Assembly (NCBI GenBank): GCA_947623455.1
Contig: OX392538.1
Span: 30,193,001 to 30,257,000 of the forward strand
DNA: 64,000 bases
DNA from: Mimachlamys varia
Lineage: Eukaryota > Mollusca > Bivalvia > Pectinida > Pectinidae
Direction of reading: 5' to 3'
How positions within the stretch are numbered: position 1 is the first letter of the stretch; every line of letters begins with the position of its first letter. The notes beneath the pieces are model-generated. The model saw only the letters and a list, made by a program, of their open reading frames with translations. It did no database searches and was not told where the DNA came from. Of this stretch, positions 24,325 to 36,754 are shown one piece after another. A program made the position numbers and the translations under genes.

Positions 24325-25288
24325 TAGGTCACCTGAGACGAAGTCTCAAGTGACCTATTCTAATCGCTTTTTGTCCGTCGTCGTCCGTCGTGCGTCCGTA
24401 AACTTTTTACATTTTCGACTTCTTCTCCAAAACCACTGAACCAAATTCAATGAAATTTTACAGGAAGCTTCCATGGTTGAGGGTGAACCAAAATTGTGAA
24501 TAAATGGTCCTCACTCCCCCAGGGGCATGCGGGGCGGGGCCAAAAAGGGTAAAATTGACTAAAACTTCAAAAATCTTCTCCTCTACTCTCAGATATGGTA
24601 GAATCAAATACTCTTCATAGATAGAAGGGTCTTAAGGTGCTTTACCAAAATTGTGAATTTCATGACCCTGGGGTCTCATGTTTGCCCCTGGGGAGGGGGT
24701 AAACTTTACTATAGTTTATATAGGGAAATTACATTTTTGACTATTATTTGTTGGATTTGTATTGGAATTCATTCTAACTTGTATAAAATTATCAGCATGG
24801 GATGACACTTTGATGGTATGTACATGTTGGCCCTAGTTGACCCCCAGGGGCTGGAGGGCGGGGCCAAAAAGGGTAAAATTTACAAAAATTTCAAAAATCT
24901 TCTTCTCTTCTCCCAGATATGGTAGAATCAAATACTCTTCATAGATGGATTGGTTTTAAGGTTCTTTACCAAAATTGTGAATTTCATGACTCTGGGGTCT
25001 TGCATCTCCCCCTGTGGAGGGGGTTAAGTTTACTATAGTATATTGGCAGAAAAAAACATTTTTTTGCATTATTTGTTTAATTGCCATAAGAAATGATGCA
25101 AATTTGGTTGAAATTATCAATATGACATGACTTTTGAGTAGTACGCACATATTGACACTGACTGACCCCCAGTTTTTTTCACTCCCAGATATGCTACAAT
25201 GTATTGTTATAAATATTCATCTCAACATTCCCATATTTCTCTTTCATGTCAAACATCAGGTGACCGTTAAGGCCCATGGGCCTCTTGT
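24325..25288 (+). mobile_element. Terminal-hairpin (HINE/pearl-like) element in 5' intron of copy B
   Basis: It opens with a near-perfect hairpin, AGGTCAC-ct-GAGACgaaGTCTC-aa-GTGACCT, then a gtccgtcgtcgtccgtcgtgcgtccg linker. Two ~310-bp internal units follow (caaaaagggtaaaat with tctccca/gatatggtagaat, repeated at 24.54 and 24.87 kb). It ends with the palindrome AAGGCCCATGGGCCT and CTCTTGT. A truncated relative lies at 50.24-50.6 kb, and an inverted one interrupts the transposase at 51.86-53.01 kb. No protein is encoded. Confidence 0.65.
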
Positions 25289-25316
25289 ATTAATTTGGCA
25301 TTGATCATTACAGACA

Positions 25317-28300
25317 ATGGACTCTGCAAGAAAGGATTTTCATTTTCAATTTTTGTTTACGGCTGACACGCCTACCCAATTGACAGATACATATGACAAG
25401 TGGAGCACATCCTATGACAAGGTATCGAATCTAAGAAATATAAGAATACAGTTAAAAGCATCAGCTTTATCATCACATGTATGAATTGTAGGATAATTGT
25501 ACAGGATGAGGCCCACTATTGTTGGACTTTGAAAAGATAATATATAAACATCAATACATCTGCTAAATCTACAGAAGATGTTTAAAATATGTCCGAGAAT
25601 GAAGCAATGTTTTGTTTTTGTGTTGTTTTATGGCAAATCAACAATAAGTTAATAAGGGACTAATAGCATTATAAAAACTGGAAATGAACCAAAAAATACA
25701 TAAAAACCAGAAATAAAAAGTTGAAAATTCATAAACATAAAAAGGTATCAAATACATTAATAGCAAACGAATTGATTTTAAAGGATGCCATATCTTTATT
25801 TCAAGTTTAATTGGATTATAGTGATCAAATATTCCTTGCAAACAGCTAATTTAAATATGGAAAATGATGCAAATGAAGCGACAAAGGCGTTTTTATTCAC
25901 CTGACGTATTTTCAAAATTCATCCTTCTGTGTTGTATGGATTATTGAAGAGTTTCTACTTCATATTTTTGAAGGATGTTGAAGATACAGGCTACGTTGGA
26001 CCTCAGTTGATAGCTAAATCTCTGACTGAATTTTTCCCAGAAGAACGTCGAGATGTTAAGATTCTTGACATAGGATCGGGTACCGGACTTGTGGGAGTGG
26101 AGGTTCGTATTCAGAACCTAGATCATAAAGTCGTAATAAAAGGTTTAGCAGAAAGGACATCAATTGACCTTGACCCGATGACTTGATGTTCAAGATGTGA
26201 AGTGGTTGACTTAATATAATGAGGTTAAAGCTTGGTTTAATCTATTGCCCCGAGACTTGTGTTGATGTTGCTTGGTCAGTAATTGTTACAGTGTGGTACC
26301 GTTGGGCATCACCTTGGCAAACACCTTTGAATGTTTCAAAAGAAAACAGCAGATGTAAATGTACCTGATATTTGGGATTAAGTTCTCAATGACCTAGAAA
26401 TTTCATGGGATTAAGTTCTAAATGACCTAGTAATTATCATCTGAAGGTGTGCTACAATCATGTTTCATTGTTTTTACCAAACTGATATCTAGATCTGCGC
26501 GCCGTTTCGTAAACTTCTTTCTACTTATTTAGTGGAGTGAGTGCAAGGATATACATTTTATTTTGTATTGATTGTCATACATGAGATTTACGGGTTTTCC
26601 GCAGGGTTACTTTGTAGAAACATACATTTTATTAATGTTTTGAATGCCAATGAAATATATACATGTACGTGTTATTGCAGTTACGAAAGCTTGGATTTCA
26701 CACCGTACATGGACTGGATCCATCCCAGTCAATGCTGGAAAAGGCACGTGCTACCAATGCATACAAAACTCTTCTTTGTCAATACTTCACAGCAATACCG
26801 ACTCCTGGTCTCGATAAAGGTAAATATTTTATTATTTTCTGGTTTGTCCCAACATTTATTGAGCACAACCAGTGACCAAGAAGATATTCATGTTTCCCTT
26901 CGGTGCAGACATACCAATATGCCAAATGGGCCTGCATCGCTCACCTGGTATTTATCTCTTACTTGTAACCAAAGGAATGCTATGTGTTCTGTCCCCAGGC
27001 CGAGACATAACAGAGTCTTTAACAATGGTAGTTGTTACTCCCTGCTTGGCGCTCAGCATCATGGGACTTGAACGACTAGTTCGCCCGTTGTAAGGATAAT
27101 GTGACCGGATGGGGTATTCTGCTTGGGGCTTTTGGCAGTTTTATTCAGTGTTGTAACGACGCCTCCCAAATACACACGCTCTCAACACACACTCACATAA
27201 AAAAACACCCAACCAATCAACATCAAAGGAAACTTCCTTTCAGCCAAAAACCATGCTTCTAGCCTTTTTGGTATATCAGAAGAAGTCGTTTACAGGTTGT
27301 AACAGATTTTATCGTGACCTTGAATAAGGGTCAATGTCATTTCTAGTCTTTTTTGGACTTCATCCAAGGAACTTTTCGTAAATATTATGCTTCTATGCCT
27401 TTTGGTTAGAGCTGGGTACCAAAAAATCACGATATATCACAGTATTTAGGCAAATACTGCAGTACGTACCTCGGTATATCACCTTGATTGAATGTTTGAG
27501 CTAGCTAAAGGTCTCTGTTTTTGTTCTAAAGCCAATCAACAAGAGGCCTGTCAGAAGTGTCTCTGTGTTATCCTCTAATATTCTTTGAGTGACGCAATAT
27601 CTGTCCTAGTGGATCAGCAAACTTATACTAAATTATAACTAAACCATATTGGAATTCCAATTGATCTATGTAACAAATAGTCCATTGATAAGTTAAATGA
27701 AAGTTCCTAAAAAACTGTTACAGGAATAATGTACCACGGCATACCGGTATACCCGCCCGGCCCAACTTTTGGTTAATTAAAAAAAATCGTTTACAGGTTT
27801 AACAAATATGACCCCTGTGACTTTGAATATGAGACTAGGTCATTTATCTTTCAGCCAAATGTTATGCTTCTAGGTCTTTTGGTAAATCATAAGTAGTTCA
27901 ATTGTTTTGACAGATTTGACCCCTGTGACTTTGAATATGAGTCTAGGTCATTTATCTTCGCAAAAGATGTTGGGATTCATCATAGGAAACTCGGTCAAAT
28001 ATCTTGCTTCTAGGCATTTTGGTTAAACAGAGGAAGTTGTTGAAAGGAATTAACAGACTTGACCACTGTGACCTCGAAGATGGGTCAAGGTCATTTGTTC
28101 TCGCAAATTCTGTTGGACTTAATCTAAGGAAGATGGTCCAATTGATTTTTTTTCGCAAAACTTTGTTCAGCTTCTTCCAACAAAGCTACCAGCCAGAATT
28201 CGTTTCAAGGAAAAGTTGACGGATGTAGGATGGACGGGCGCCGCACCATCGCATAAGTTCAGCACTTGGCCATGTGAGCTAATAAATGAATGATGCAAAA

Positions 28301-31300
28301 CAATTAGAAATATCCGGTGTTTTTTAATGCTACATAATGAAACTCCTCTTTAAACCCCTGTAGCAGCAACACCCTGTCTGTCCGCTTAATGATTTTGGAA
28401 AAGTATCCCAAGGTTTGTGATAGATTTAAAATTTACACTACGGTGCTGGCTTTTACAATATAAATTCTGATTAGGTTCATCATCTATGTTAGGGATTCAA
28501 ATTCTGGATATTTTGCTAGGATTCTAGTTTTAATAGCAGTTCATTAAAAATAACTACAATTTATGTTCTCTGTCTTAAATTAGTCGTTATGTTTTTTGTC
28601 AGTATAATTTTATTTTTTCTCATACTAACGTCCGATAATTTTCCTATTTTCAGACAGTTTTGACGTCATCATTTCCGCTGGCTCGATGATTTTAGGACAT
28701 TTACCTCCGGATTGTTTTATTGAAGCAGCACGAGTCGTCAGGCCAGGTACAAACCATTAAATATACACTCAGGTGTTGGTACACAATTAAGTAACGTACA
28801 ATATTTATATAACAACTGATCCGATTGTCATCAAACTTCTCATACGTAATAAGCATAAGAACTAATTTTACATAGGGGAAGGGGCATTTATGTCTTGCAG
28901 CAGATATTCCTAGTTTTCTTGTTGTATCACTATGATGAATAAACTGGTATGAAATGACACTCAAATGGTGCAGTTTCAAAACTGCCCACGCTTACATTTC
29001 CTTCATACTTCACATGTCAATTACCTGTGACAAATCAATCATCCAAATATATTTCTTAATTTATTTCATTACCTGGGAGTCTTAGGATTGCACCTTGTCG
29101 AAGTCCTTATAACACAAGATGGGTACCCCAACATTTTTCTTTTCTAAATCACTATCTTATTTCAAATTTAGATTTTACCTAGTGGAATGCAATAAGGGGA
29201 CCATAAAGATTATTCTAATACCATATTGGCATATACCTATGTAATGAAATGATTGTTTTTGTAAACTTAATTTGAAAATTACTCCAAAAATTAAACAAAA
29301 ACCGACACAAATGTCAAGTTCGCTTCAATATTTATATATGTTATGGTATGTGTCAAGCTATGATTTTTATTCAAAATAAGGGCATATATATCCTCTCTAC
29401 GTGAAAAAAGTTTCGTGCAATTTGGAAACCGGTAAAATAGTTTTTGAAACTGAAATAATGAATGTGGTCAAATTTTTTAGACATGTCAGTTTTATTCAAA
29501 AATGTCTTAAAGTTTCACTGAAATACTTCGTCACCAGGTAAAGATAAAAGTCATGAAATAATCATTTATTATCATCAGTATACGCCTCAGAAAGTGTAAA
29601 TTTTTGCTTTGTTGGTTGGAAAATAATTTTCAAGCAAGAAGTATCCCACATTTTCCATCCCCACTGTTGTACAAGAAGTGCTACTACTAATGCATATGTT
29701 AGTTTCGCACTTGTATGTAATATTAAGTATGAATTGATAAGGTAAATACTACACAGTTCGATTAAACATCATAAAGAACTCTTTTTCAGAATCGGGCTTT
29801 GAAACTTTATTTGGAGGGGTGAATAATTGTGGCCGGTAACTGTATATTTCAGCATAAGGTATAAAACAAGGTGTTCCACTCCCTCATTTCTATTACTGTC
29901 CGCATCAAGACAGCACATAGTCTGTTTATAGCTTACTGAATGTTTGTGTATATATATATATATATATATAAATGAATTTTTCAAAACAGATTGGTTTTGT
30001 TGATTGTTGTTTTTCCTAACAGAAACTACTGTTTTCTATAGAATGGTTTTGAGAGTTTTTCTTTAATTTATTTATATATTTCTTGAAACATTTATATTGT
30101 CATTTTAGGACAGGTAGTCCTTATATATGTGATAACACACCAGAAGTTACCGGTTTGTAGGAAAGTGATTAAATGTTAACACCAATGAATTGTTTATGAA
30201 TTGATTAATTTACTTGTGTATTTGTTGTAATTGTATATTTTGCAATATAATTATTTTACTGTTTTTCACAAAAATTGAAACCAATAGTTTTTATGCAACA
30301 CTCATTGACAGTGATGATAAAGTATGTTAAGTTTCATTTGGATCACTCATGAAAGGTGGAAGTAATTCACTGTACAAAATATACCACAAAGAAAGGCGGC
30401 CATTTTTTCAGCCATCTTGGATTTTTTCAAAAACAAAATCATGTCATGCACTACCACTCATCATGATGAAAAAGCATGCCAAGATTCACTGAGATCCATC
30501 AGGCTACATGTATGTAGAAGTAGTTCCCACAACAAAATATAAACAGTAGCGCCATTTTGTCGGCCATTTTGAATTTTTTAAACCAAAAACATGTAATGCA
30601 CTACTACTCATCACAATGATAGAGTACTTGTAGAAATAGTTCAATAAACAACTGTTAACAAATGTGAGACCTGACATGACCAACCGACCAGACAACATGC
30701 GCGATTCCTATACATCCCCCTCCCTCCAGCCCTAACCGTCACTTTGTGAAGCGGGTCATTATAATAGGGTCACTGCTGGTGTAAAAGAGCCACATAATGT
30801 AGTAATACAGGTCTTTGTACCCAAAGGGGTTAAACCTTTAAGATTTGAACAAAGAAGTAGTCTCAGATGTGCAACATAAGGCCCATTTTGGTCTCTTGTT
30901 AGGATTTGCAAAAGAGAGACCTTTTCACTGACAGGTGACTCACTTTAATTTGTTTTGGTATGTAATAGATTACATAACATGGCAAGCTTTAAATCGGCGC
31001 ATCTAGATATAACCAACAAAATGTTTCAGTCAACATGGTGTATTTTCATTTTTCAAGAATCTGCATTTTTGAAACTCTGCAGCTTAAAATTATATGTTAC
31101 CGGTTGTAAAATGTCTTCAAATTCCTTATGCATTAACAACAGATATATGGCCTAATTTATAGTTGAAATTATACCTTGACAACAACTGAAACATATTTAA
31201 AATGAAAACTGAAATTTGGTAAAAATACATTTTTTGGTCGATTTTGGGAGAAAACATAATATTTTTAATTTTTTTTTCATTTTTACTCAAAACAAATGGG

Positions 31301-31879
31301 GGTATGCATCGGCCTAAACTGATAGGTATTATTTAACAGGTTTTTCTGTAAATTAAAATTTATAAAACATTAAATATTGATAGTGTGGCAGAAGTTAACT
31401 GGAAGATACCCCTTTTTCCGGTCAGGACATGAAAAAAGTCAGCCCTGCTCAATTCTGAGTATGTGAATGGAATTGAAAAGTCCAGTAATATCACAGATGC
31501 ACTTCAGGCAATAACCAAATGCAGTATTAAAAAATTCTAAGCGTGGGCATATCCCTATGGAAATTCATCATAGGCTGAAACTCCACCTTTGCTTTATTTA
31601 TTTTTTAAATAACAGTTTTTTTTAAAAAAAGACAGTGAATTGATATTGCATACCTGTTTTTGTTAAATACATCATACCTTCTGTTTAGGTGGAATCCTCT
31701 GCATGCTTACTCGGACAGAGGGGACTGGCAACATTAACGAACCGGAGTACGCGGACAAGTTCAAAGCAACTATAAATAAACTTCAAGAGGAGAGGAAACT
31801 TGAGGAAATTAAGTTGGAGAATGTGTATCAAAGTACATGTTTCCGTGCAATAATAATGGTATATAGAGTTTTGCAATAA
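25317..31879 (+). CDS. METTL27-like SAM-dependent methyltransferase, copy B (complete)
   Basis: Coding exons are 25317-25421, 25974-26102, 26681-26819, 28654-28746 and 31689-31879, giving 218 residues. The ATG has context acaATGG and lies 3 nt after an intron acceptor. Exon 1 gives the N-terminal helix ending in YDKWSTSYDK, typical of METTL27 proteins. Motif I, LDIGSGTG, is at residues 66-73, the acidic loop GLDPS at 89-93 (likely ribose-binding D91), FDVIISAGS at 127-135 and the VRPGG turn at 152-157. The donor after exon 2 reads GTTCGT, where C and D have GTTAGT, so splicing there may be weaker. Motif I has S where C and D have A. All frames are open. The substrate is not predictable. No AATAAA is obvious soon after the stop. 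Confidence 0.85.
27399..27774. mobile_element. hAT-like MITE in intron 3 of copy B
   Basis: The element at 27408-27765 begins AGAGCTGGGTACC and ends CCCGGCCCAAC, an imperfect terminal inverted repeat. It is flanked by CTTTTGGTT on both sides (27399-27407 and 27766-27774), an 8-9 bp target duplication. It lies inside a tandem-core repeat. Orthologous insertions occur in copy C (44047-44424) and, truncated, in copy D (from ~59.99 kb), so it predates the duplications. Confidence 0.6.
27775..28260 (+). repeat. Tandem repeat with TCAAGGTCA-like sites, intron 3 of copy B
   Basis: Units of ~120-150 bp carry tgacCCCTGTGACtttGAATATGgG, TCaAGGTCATTT and ATGCTTCTAGGc-TTTTGGT. They end in ggatgtaggatggacgggcgccgcaccatcgcataa. 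Near-copies occur at 46.41-46.75 kb (C) and 61.85-62.32 kb (D), so the array was duplicated with the genes. Confidence 0.7.
29949..29970. repeat. (TA)n microsatellite in intron 4 of copy B
   Basis: An alternating TA tract of about 22 nt. The surrounding intron (28747-31688) shows a degenerate repeat at 30.3-30.7 kb, with the word gccattttgtcggccat in two units, and nothing coding. Confidence 0.7.
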
Positions 31880-32345
31880 TGTGGTCAAGATAATTGGAGA
31901 AGATGTATTCTCTTTGGCAGAGCCATATCGATAACTGTTTAAAGGGAAGAAAAGGATTGGCAAACACTATAACTTAATTTGGTGGCTCGTTATGAAATCC
32001 ATTAGTATTATTGGAAGTTTAAGGAAGAAAAAGAGACATGCTATATGGCACAAATGAATCCTTTAAAATGATAATACAGAGAAACAAAACAAAATATTTC
32101 CATGCAAACAATATCAATTTCAGATTTTACTTAAACATACCTCAATTATTAAACTAGCATAACATCATAAATTCATTAATAGCATCTTTATGAGTTATAT
32201 ATTTTGTATTATGCAAGCTTTGTCGACTCAAAAAAATTTTTAAAAAGATTCTGAAAGTAGTTATTTGATCGGCTTATGCAAAAGGTCATCTGAACTTGAC
32301 CCCCTATACGATTTCCTCGGCAGCAGAAGTTTACGGAACGGGGGT
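31880..32345. other. 3' flank of copy B
   Basis: The first 330 bp match the 3' flank of copy C (49.08-49.41 kb) closely, for example gacatgc-atatggcacaaatgaatcctttaaaat. From 32.21 kb MITE-like sequence begins. No gene seen. Confidence 0.55.
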
Positions 32346-33689
32346 CTCTTCTTTGTTTAGCCATTTCGTCACAAGCTAGTGTGCAATGTTGTGACGAAAT
32401 GACAAATTTCTAATTCAGGCGACAAAGGTCACCAGAACATGACCACTTATTGGATGTCAGATTCTTACGTAACGGGGTGAAAGCTATGATCAATCTGATT
32501 TAAATACAGACACTTGTTTTAACTGCGTTTTACAAGGATCTTACAACATCCCATAAGAGGTCATGGTCAGATGACCTTTCTCACCTCTTTACTTTAAGCT
32601 ATAGTCACAACAGATCGTACAATTTCTGAATCGTGCGATTGGGGGCGATATGTCCGAGTTACGACCGATCGGCAATGCTTGTTGCGATGTTTATTCGCGA
32701 TCGCATACTGCGGTTGGTACTACGACTGGTGGTAGGTCATCGTACGATTGGTGGTGCGCTTGGTCGCGCAATGACATACGATTGGAGAAGATTGATCGCA
32801 AGGGCAATCGTGCGATGAGTGACCAATCGCACGATCAGTCGTGGCAACCTGCAACTGCTCGCACGATCAGTCGTGGCAACCTGCGATTGCTCAGTCACAC
32901 CGGACCTACGACCTAGTTGCGACCAAAGAAAATCGAAATCACAGGGAAATCGTAGCATGAGCGCACGACTAGTCGCAGTGGTTGTGGGACAGGTCGTGAC
33001 TGATCGTACGACCAATTGTGAGGTCGTACGATCGGTGGTACCACCAATCGTAGAGTGGCACGACCAGTAGCACGACCAATTTGCAACTACTTGGCCCGCG
33101 ATCATGCACATTCATGTGCGACTGGTGGTACGTCCATTCTGCGACCACTTGCGATTTAGAATCGCAGGTCTAAATCGCAGGTCAGAAGTTTTGAACATGA
33201 CCATCGACCTTGCTGCGACTGATTTTGCGCGTGCGATCACCCACGGCCACTGCGACTATTCGTGCACTCATGCTACGATTTACCTGCGATTACGATTTTC
33301 TTCGGTCGCAACTAGGTCGTAACCTGGTCGTAGGTCCGTTGAGACTTGGGCTTAACACTTAAATAGTTTTTCAATGACCTGTCATCTTGCAGAAAGTCAT
33401 TTCGTCACATTATTCGAGATGATTTTCTGTTACGAATTGACTAAACGGACAAATGCGATTATGCAAGCTTTGTCGACTCAAAGTTCACCAAGATTATGAA
33501 AGTAGTAATTTGATTGCTGATGCAACAGATCATCTGAACATGACTACATATGGGATTTCCTCAGATCTTAACGTAGTAGAGGAGTTTACGGCACGGCGCG
33601 GAGATCAAGATATGATTTTAATCAATTTTGAGTTCGGATTATGGTGTTGTTGACGCTTTGGTATTCTCTGATTTATTTTAATCAGATTG
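32346..33689 (-). mobile_element. CAATCTG-family MITE split by a foldback element
   Basis: A left module (32346-32490) matches 4770-4918. The MITE starts CAATCTGATTTAAAT at 32491 and ends CAGATTG at 33689. The MITE core continuity (cctctttac ... taacacttaaat) is broken between about 32604 and 33350 by an unrelated, CG-rich foldback. A second small insert lies just before the right end (33634-33675). Confidence 0.6.
32604..33348. mobile_element. Foldback element rich in CGATCG/GTCGTACGAC words
   Basis: Arms 32901-32981 and 33247-33338 are inverted copies, at roughly 90% identity apart from an 11-nt insertion in the right arm. A 35-bp direct repeat (gcacgatcagtcgtggcaacc) occurs at about 32829 and 32860. 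The whole ~745 bp is far richer in CpG than its surroundings and is built from short words such as cgatcg, gcgattg and tcgtacgac. Open frames here follow from the lack of A/T stops and are not considered genes. Confidence 0.7.
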
Positions 33690-33740
33690 GAGCTATGATC
33701 TGTATTTCCCGTGAACTTTTTTTCGCAAGGAAATCAGTTT

Positions 33741-34681
33741 TTATACGCCCGTCAAAAAATGACGGGACGTATTATGGTATGGCGTTGTCTGTCCCTCCGT
33801 CGTAAACTTTTATTTGTCCTCTTACAGTTTTCAACCAATTTCTTTCAAACTTGCTACACTTGACCACGATGACATGAAGTTGTGTTTTCCTGAATGACAG
33901 TTTGGTTCGACAATATTCACTAGAGTTATGGCCCTTTGGGACGTAATTTCGGGCATTATGTAGAAAACGTCATTACTTTTTCGGGGTTTTTTCTATTCCT
34001 CTAAAATTTTGTATGGTAATTCGAAAAGCTATAACATATATTACGTTAGCGTTACATCATTGAAAAGTTGCAGTTGCAAAATATAGGCATTTATTTGTAA
34101 AAATGCATTTCTGTTGTAAATTGTTGTTTGTCCGGAGATCTTCTCCTACAGTTTCCAATCGATATCTTTCAAACTTGCTAGGCTTAATCAACATGACATG
34201 AAGTTGTGATTTTCTGAAAGACAGTTTGATTTGACAAAATTTAATATAGTTACGGCCCTTTGGAACTTCGTATCTGATGCAATTTGAGGCATAATGTAGA
34301 AAATGTCAGATCTTCTTTGTATTTTCTTCAATTCCTCTACAATTTGATGTGGTTCTTCAAAAAGCTATAATATTTAACATATGTTACGGGTTTTGTTAAG
34401 TTATTTCAAATTTTTGGGTAACATTATTGCAAAGTTGCAGTTGCAAAATATAGGCAATTATATGTAGAAAATGAATTTCATCATGACATGAAGTTGTATC
34501 TTCCTGAATGACATTTTTATTTGACAATATTTACTAGAGTTATGGCCCTTTGTAACTTCGTATCTGATGCAATTAGGGGCATTATGTAGTAAATGTCAAA
34601 ACTTGTTTTGTGTTTCCATACCATTATACTTCCGATAGGGTACGACGGGCGTATCATGCCTTCGCTCCCGGTGCTCTTGTT
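33741..34681 (+). mobile_element. Terminal-hairpin (HINE-like) element with an empty-site partner
   Basis: It opens with a hairpin, ATACGCCCGTCAaaaaaTGACGGGaCGTAT, followed by ccctccgtcgtaaac. Two to three ~330-bp internal units follow (catgacatgaagttgt at 33.87, 34.19 and 34.48 kb). It closes with gacgggcgta and ctcccggtgCTCTTGTT. The duplicate at 5340-5370 lacks it, showing insertion between Ts with no target duplication, as for Helitron/Helentron elements. Confidence 0.65.
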
Positions 34682-34905
34682 CTGTTTATGATAACAGTTA
34701 CCTTGACCTATCCTCTTTAAACATATAAAACACATTCCAAAGCACATTTGGGTCGACAGCACTGTATAAAGATCCAGTTTGATTTGCCCAAAGGAATTCT
34801 AGTGTAATACCGCACAGAAATCGTTGTTTGTGTCGACGACGACAACGCCGCCGAAATAGTAATACCTTTCTGCAGACAGCACACAAATCACACAAGACCC
34901 AGACC

Positions 34906-35276
34906 CAATCTGATTAAAGTCATATCTTGATCTCCGCGCCGTTCCGTAAACTTCTCTCTACTGCGTTAAGATCTGAGATGTCCCGATGACCTTTCGCATT
35001 AGCCAATCAAATTACTACTGGCAGAATCTTGACAGTGAAATTTTGAGGCGACAAAGCTTGCATAAACACATTTTTCCTTTTAGTCATTTCGTCACCACAA
35101 AGTTCGTGCGGAATAACGTGACGAAATGGCTTGCTGCAAGATGACAGGTCGTTGGAAAATTATTTTAGTGTTAAGTAAAGAGGCGACAAAGGTCATCTGG
35201 ACGTGACCTCTTATGGGATTATGTCAGATCCTTGTAAAACGGAGTGAGAACAAGGATCTGTATTTTAATCAGATTA
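34906..35276 (+). mobile_element. CAATCTG-family MITE
   Basis: Termini are CAATCTGATTAAAGTC and TTTTAATCAGATT. It has the central hairpin atttcgtcac/gtgacgaaat. It is absent from the paralogous stretch near 5.52 kb, which reads directly through cagacccagaaac. The flanking acccag repeats make the target duplication ambiguous. Confidence 0.75.
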
Positions 35277-36735
35277 GACCCAGAAACAAATCTGTTTGAT
35301 GTTTTGTATCTACCGTTTTTGCAATTCAAATGTTGATACACAGCTTTATTGTCACCTGCAATACATTTTTATTTCGTAAATAGATATTCTGCTGTGGTTT
35401 CTTAAATACACCCAGTAACTTCCACTTAATATCGGTTGGGATTAACATTGATATAAATCTAGTGTTTGCATAAAAAAGGCAATTCAGTTGATCAGAATTA
35501 TTCGAATGGCAAAAAAAGATAGGAAACAGATTTACAGCTGAAACGCCACCAAATGGTGGTCCTGAATAATGGGAAAGCATGATATCCCTTAGTTGCCTTT
35601 TGTTATGGTATGTTACGTAAATATAATATATAACTTATATAACTGGCCTTACAAGTCTTTCACATTCAATGAAACAATAGTTCGGTTAATGTCGAAGGAG
35701 AAGAGATCCGACAGAAATGATTACGTCATAACTGTCTAAAAATTGGGAACAAACGAAGCTGTAAACGAAACACGCATTTTTGCTGTCAATTGTGTTTTCT
35801 ACATTTGTTTAGAAATTTTGGATTTCTACCTTTTGGCACCTAGCATCACTGAAGAGTTCTAGGAGTATGAAACAGCTGTATGATGCAGTTCAATTAATTT
35901 TTTCGGCATACTGTATCTATTACGAAATTAAAGAGGTGCAGAATATGTGTGTGTTACGTCATCTTTATGATAGGGGATGGCAGACTCTGCTGGTGGATTT
36001 TTTAGTCCCCGAGGTTTGCTAGAGCCTCCATAGCCACAGGTAATCTCATTTGAGTAGTGGCACGGTACATAATATACACATTTTCGTAGAACACGATTTG
36101 AAATAATACATAACTAGTTTAAAGAGTAACTGTAGTGCTGAACCATCTTTCGTGTATGGAAAGATTGGTTTGTAATAAGTGAGATAATTCCCACGAAAAA
36201 AAAAATTTGGTAAAAATTTTGAATAAATCCCCGATTTTGCCATACTACCAGAAGTGACGTCACAACGGTGACCGCACTGATAGACTTGAGGAGTCATTAT
36301 ATAAATATTATATGAATCGTATCATGACTTGTTATTTGTATAGTCTTCTATTCAAGAAGATGACACTTATTATATATCAAGGCGGTATGGAGTTCATTAA
36401 TGACCCTACTGATAATTCAAAGGTGTTGTATGCCCCAGGGGGCCGTAATTAGTGGCGGGGGGGGGGGGGGGGGGGGTCGGGAGTTCCACAGGTGTGCGGC
36501 ACAAGTGGTCATGATCACTCGACCATAAATCAATTACCACCGGACTCACTAACATAATTAATAGGTTATTATTTTGCGGAAAAAATTTAAGACCTTCAAA
36601 ACATGCACTTGATATGATTAGGTATTCATTTTCTCCTATTTTATTTCATATAACACCGCTAAAACGGCGTGTGTATTCACTGATGGTCACTTTGATTGCA
36701 TGCACATATCAGCAGGAACTGATCGCAACACCTTT
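35277..36735. other. Non-coding interval; includes 20-nt poly(G) at 36457-36476
   Basis: 35.28-35.82 kb is a duplicate of 5.52-6.06 kb. The rest has no recognised gene. The poly(G) run of 20 can form a G-quadruplex and is also a likely place for assembly length error. Confidence 0.5.
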
Positions 36736-36754
36736 TACAAGAGATCCCAGAGGG

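Noticed and set aside
26541..27093. 176-codon frame across exon 3 of copy B
   Set aside because: Read in a shifted frame over exon 3 and into intron 3; the true frame gives GLDPSQSMLEKAR and matches the other copies.
32633..33322. Several overlapping 60-124 codon frames on both strands
   Set aside because: The CpG-rich foldback has few A/T stop codons, so long frames arise in all frames at once; composition is biased to R, T, V and S with no motif.
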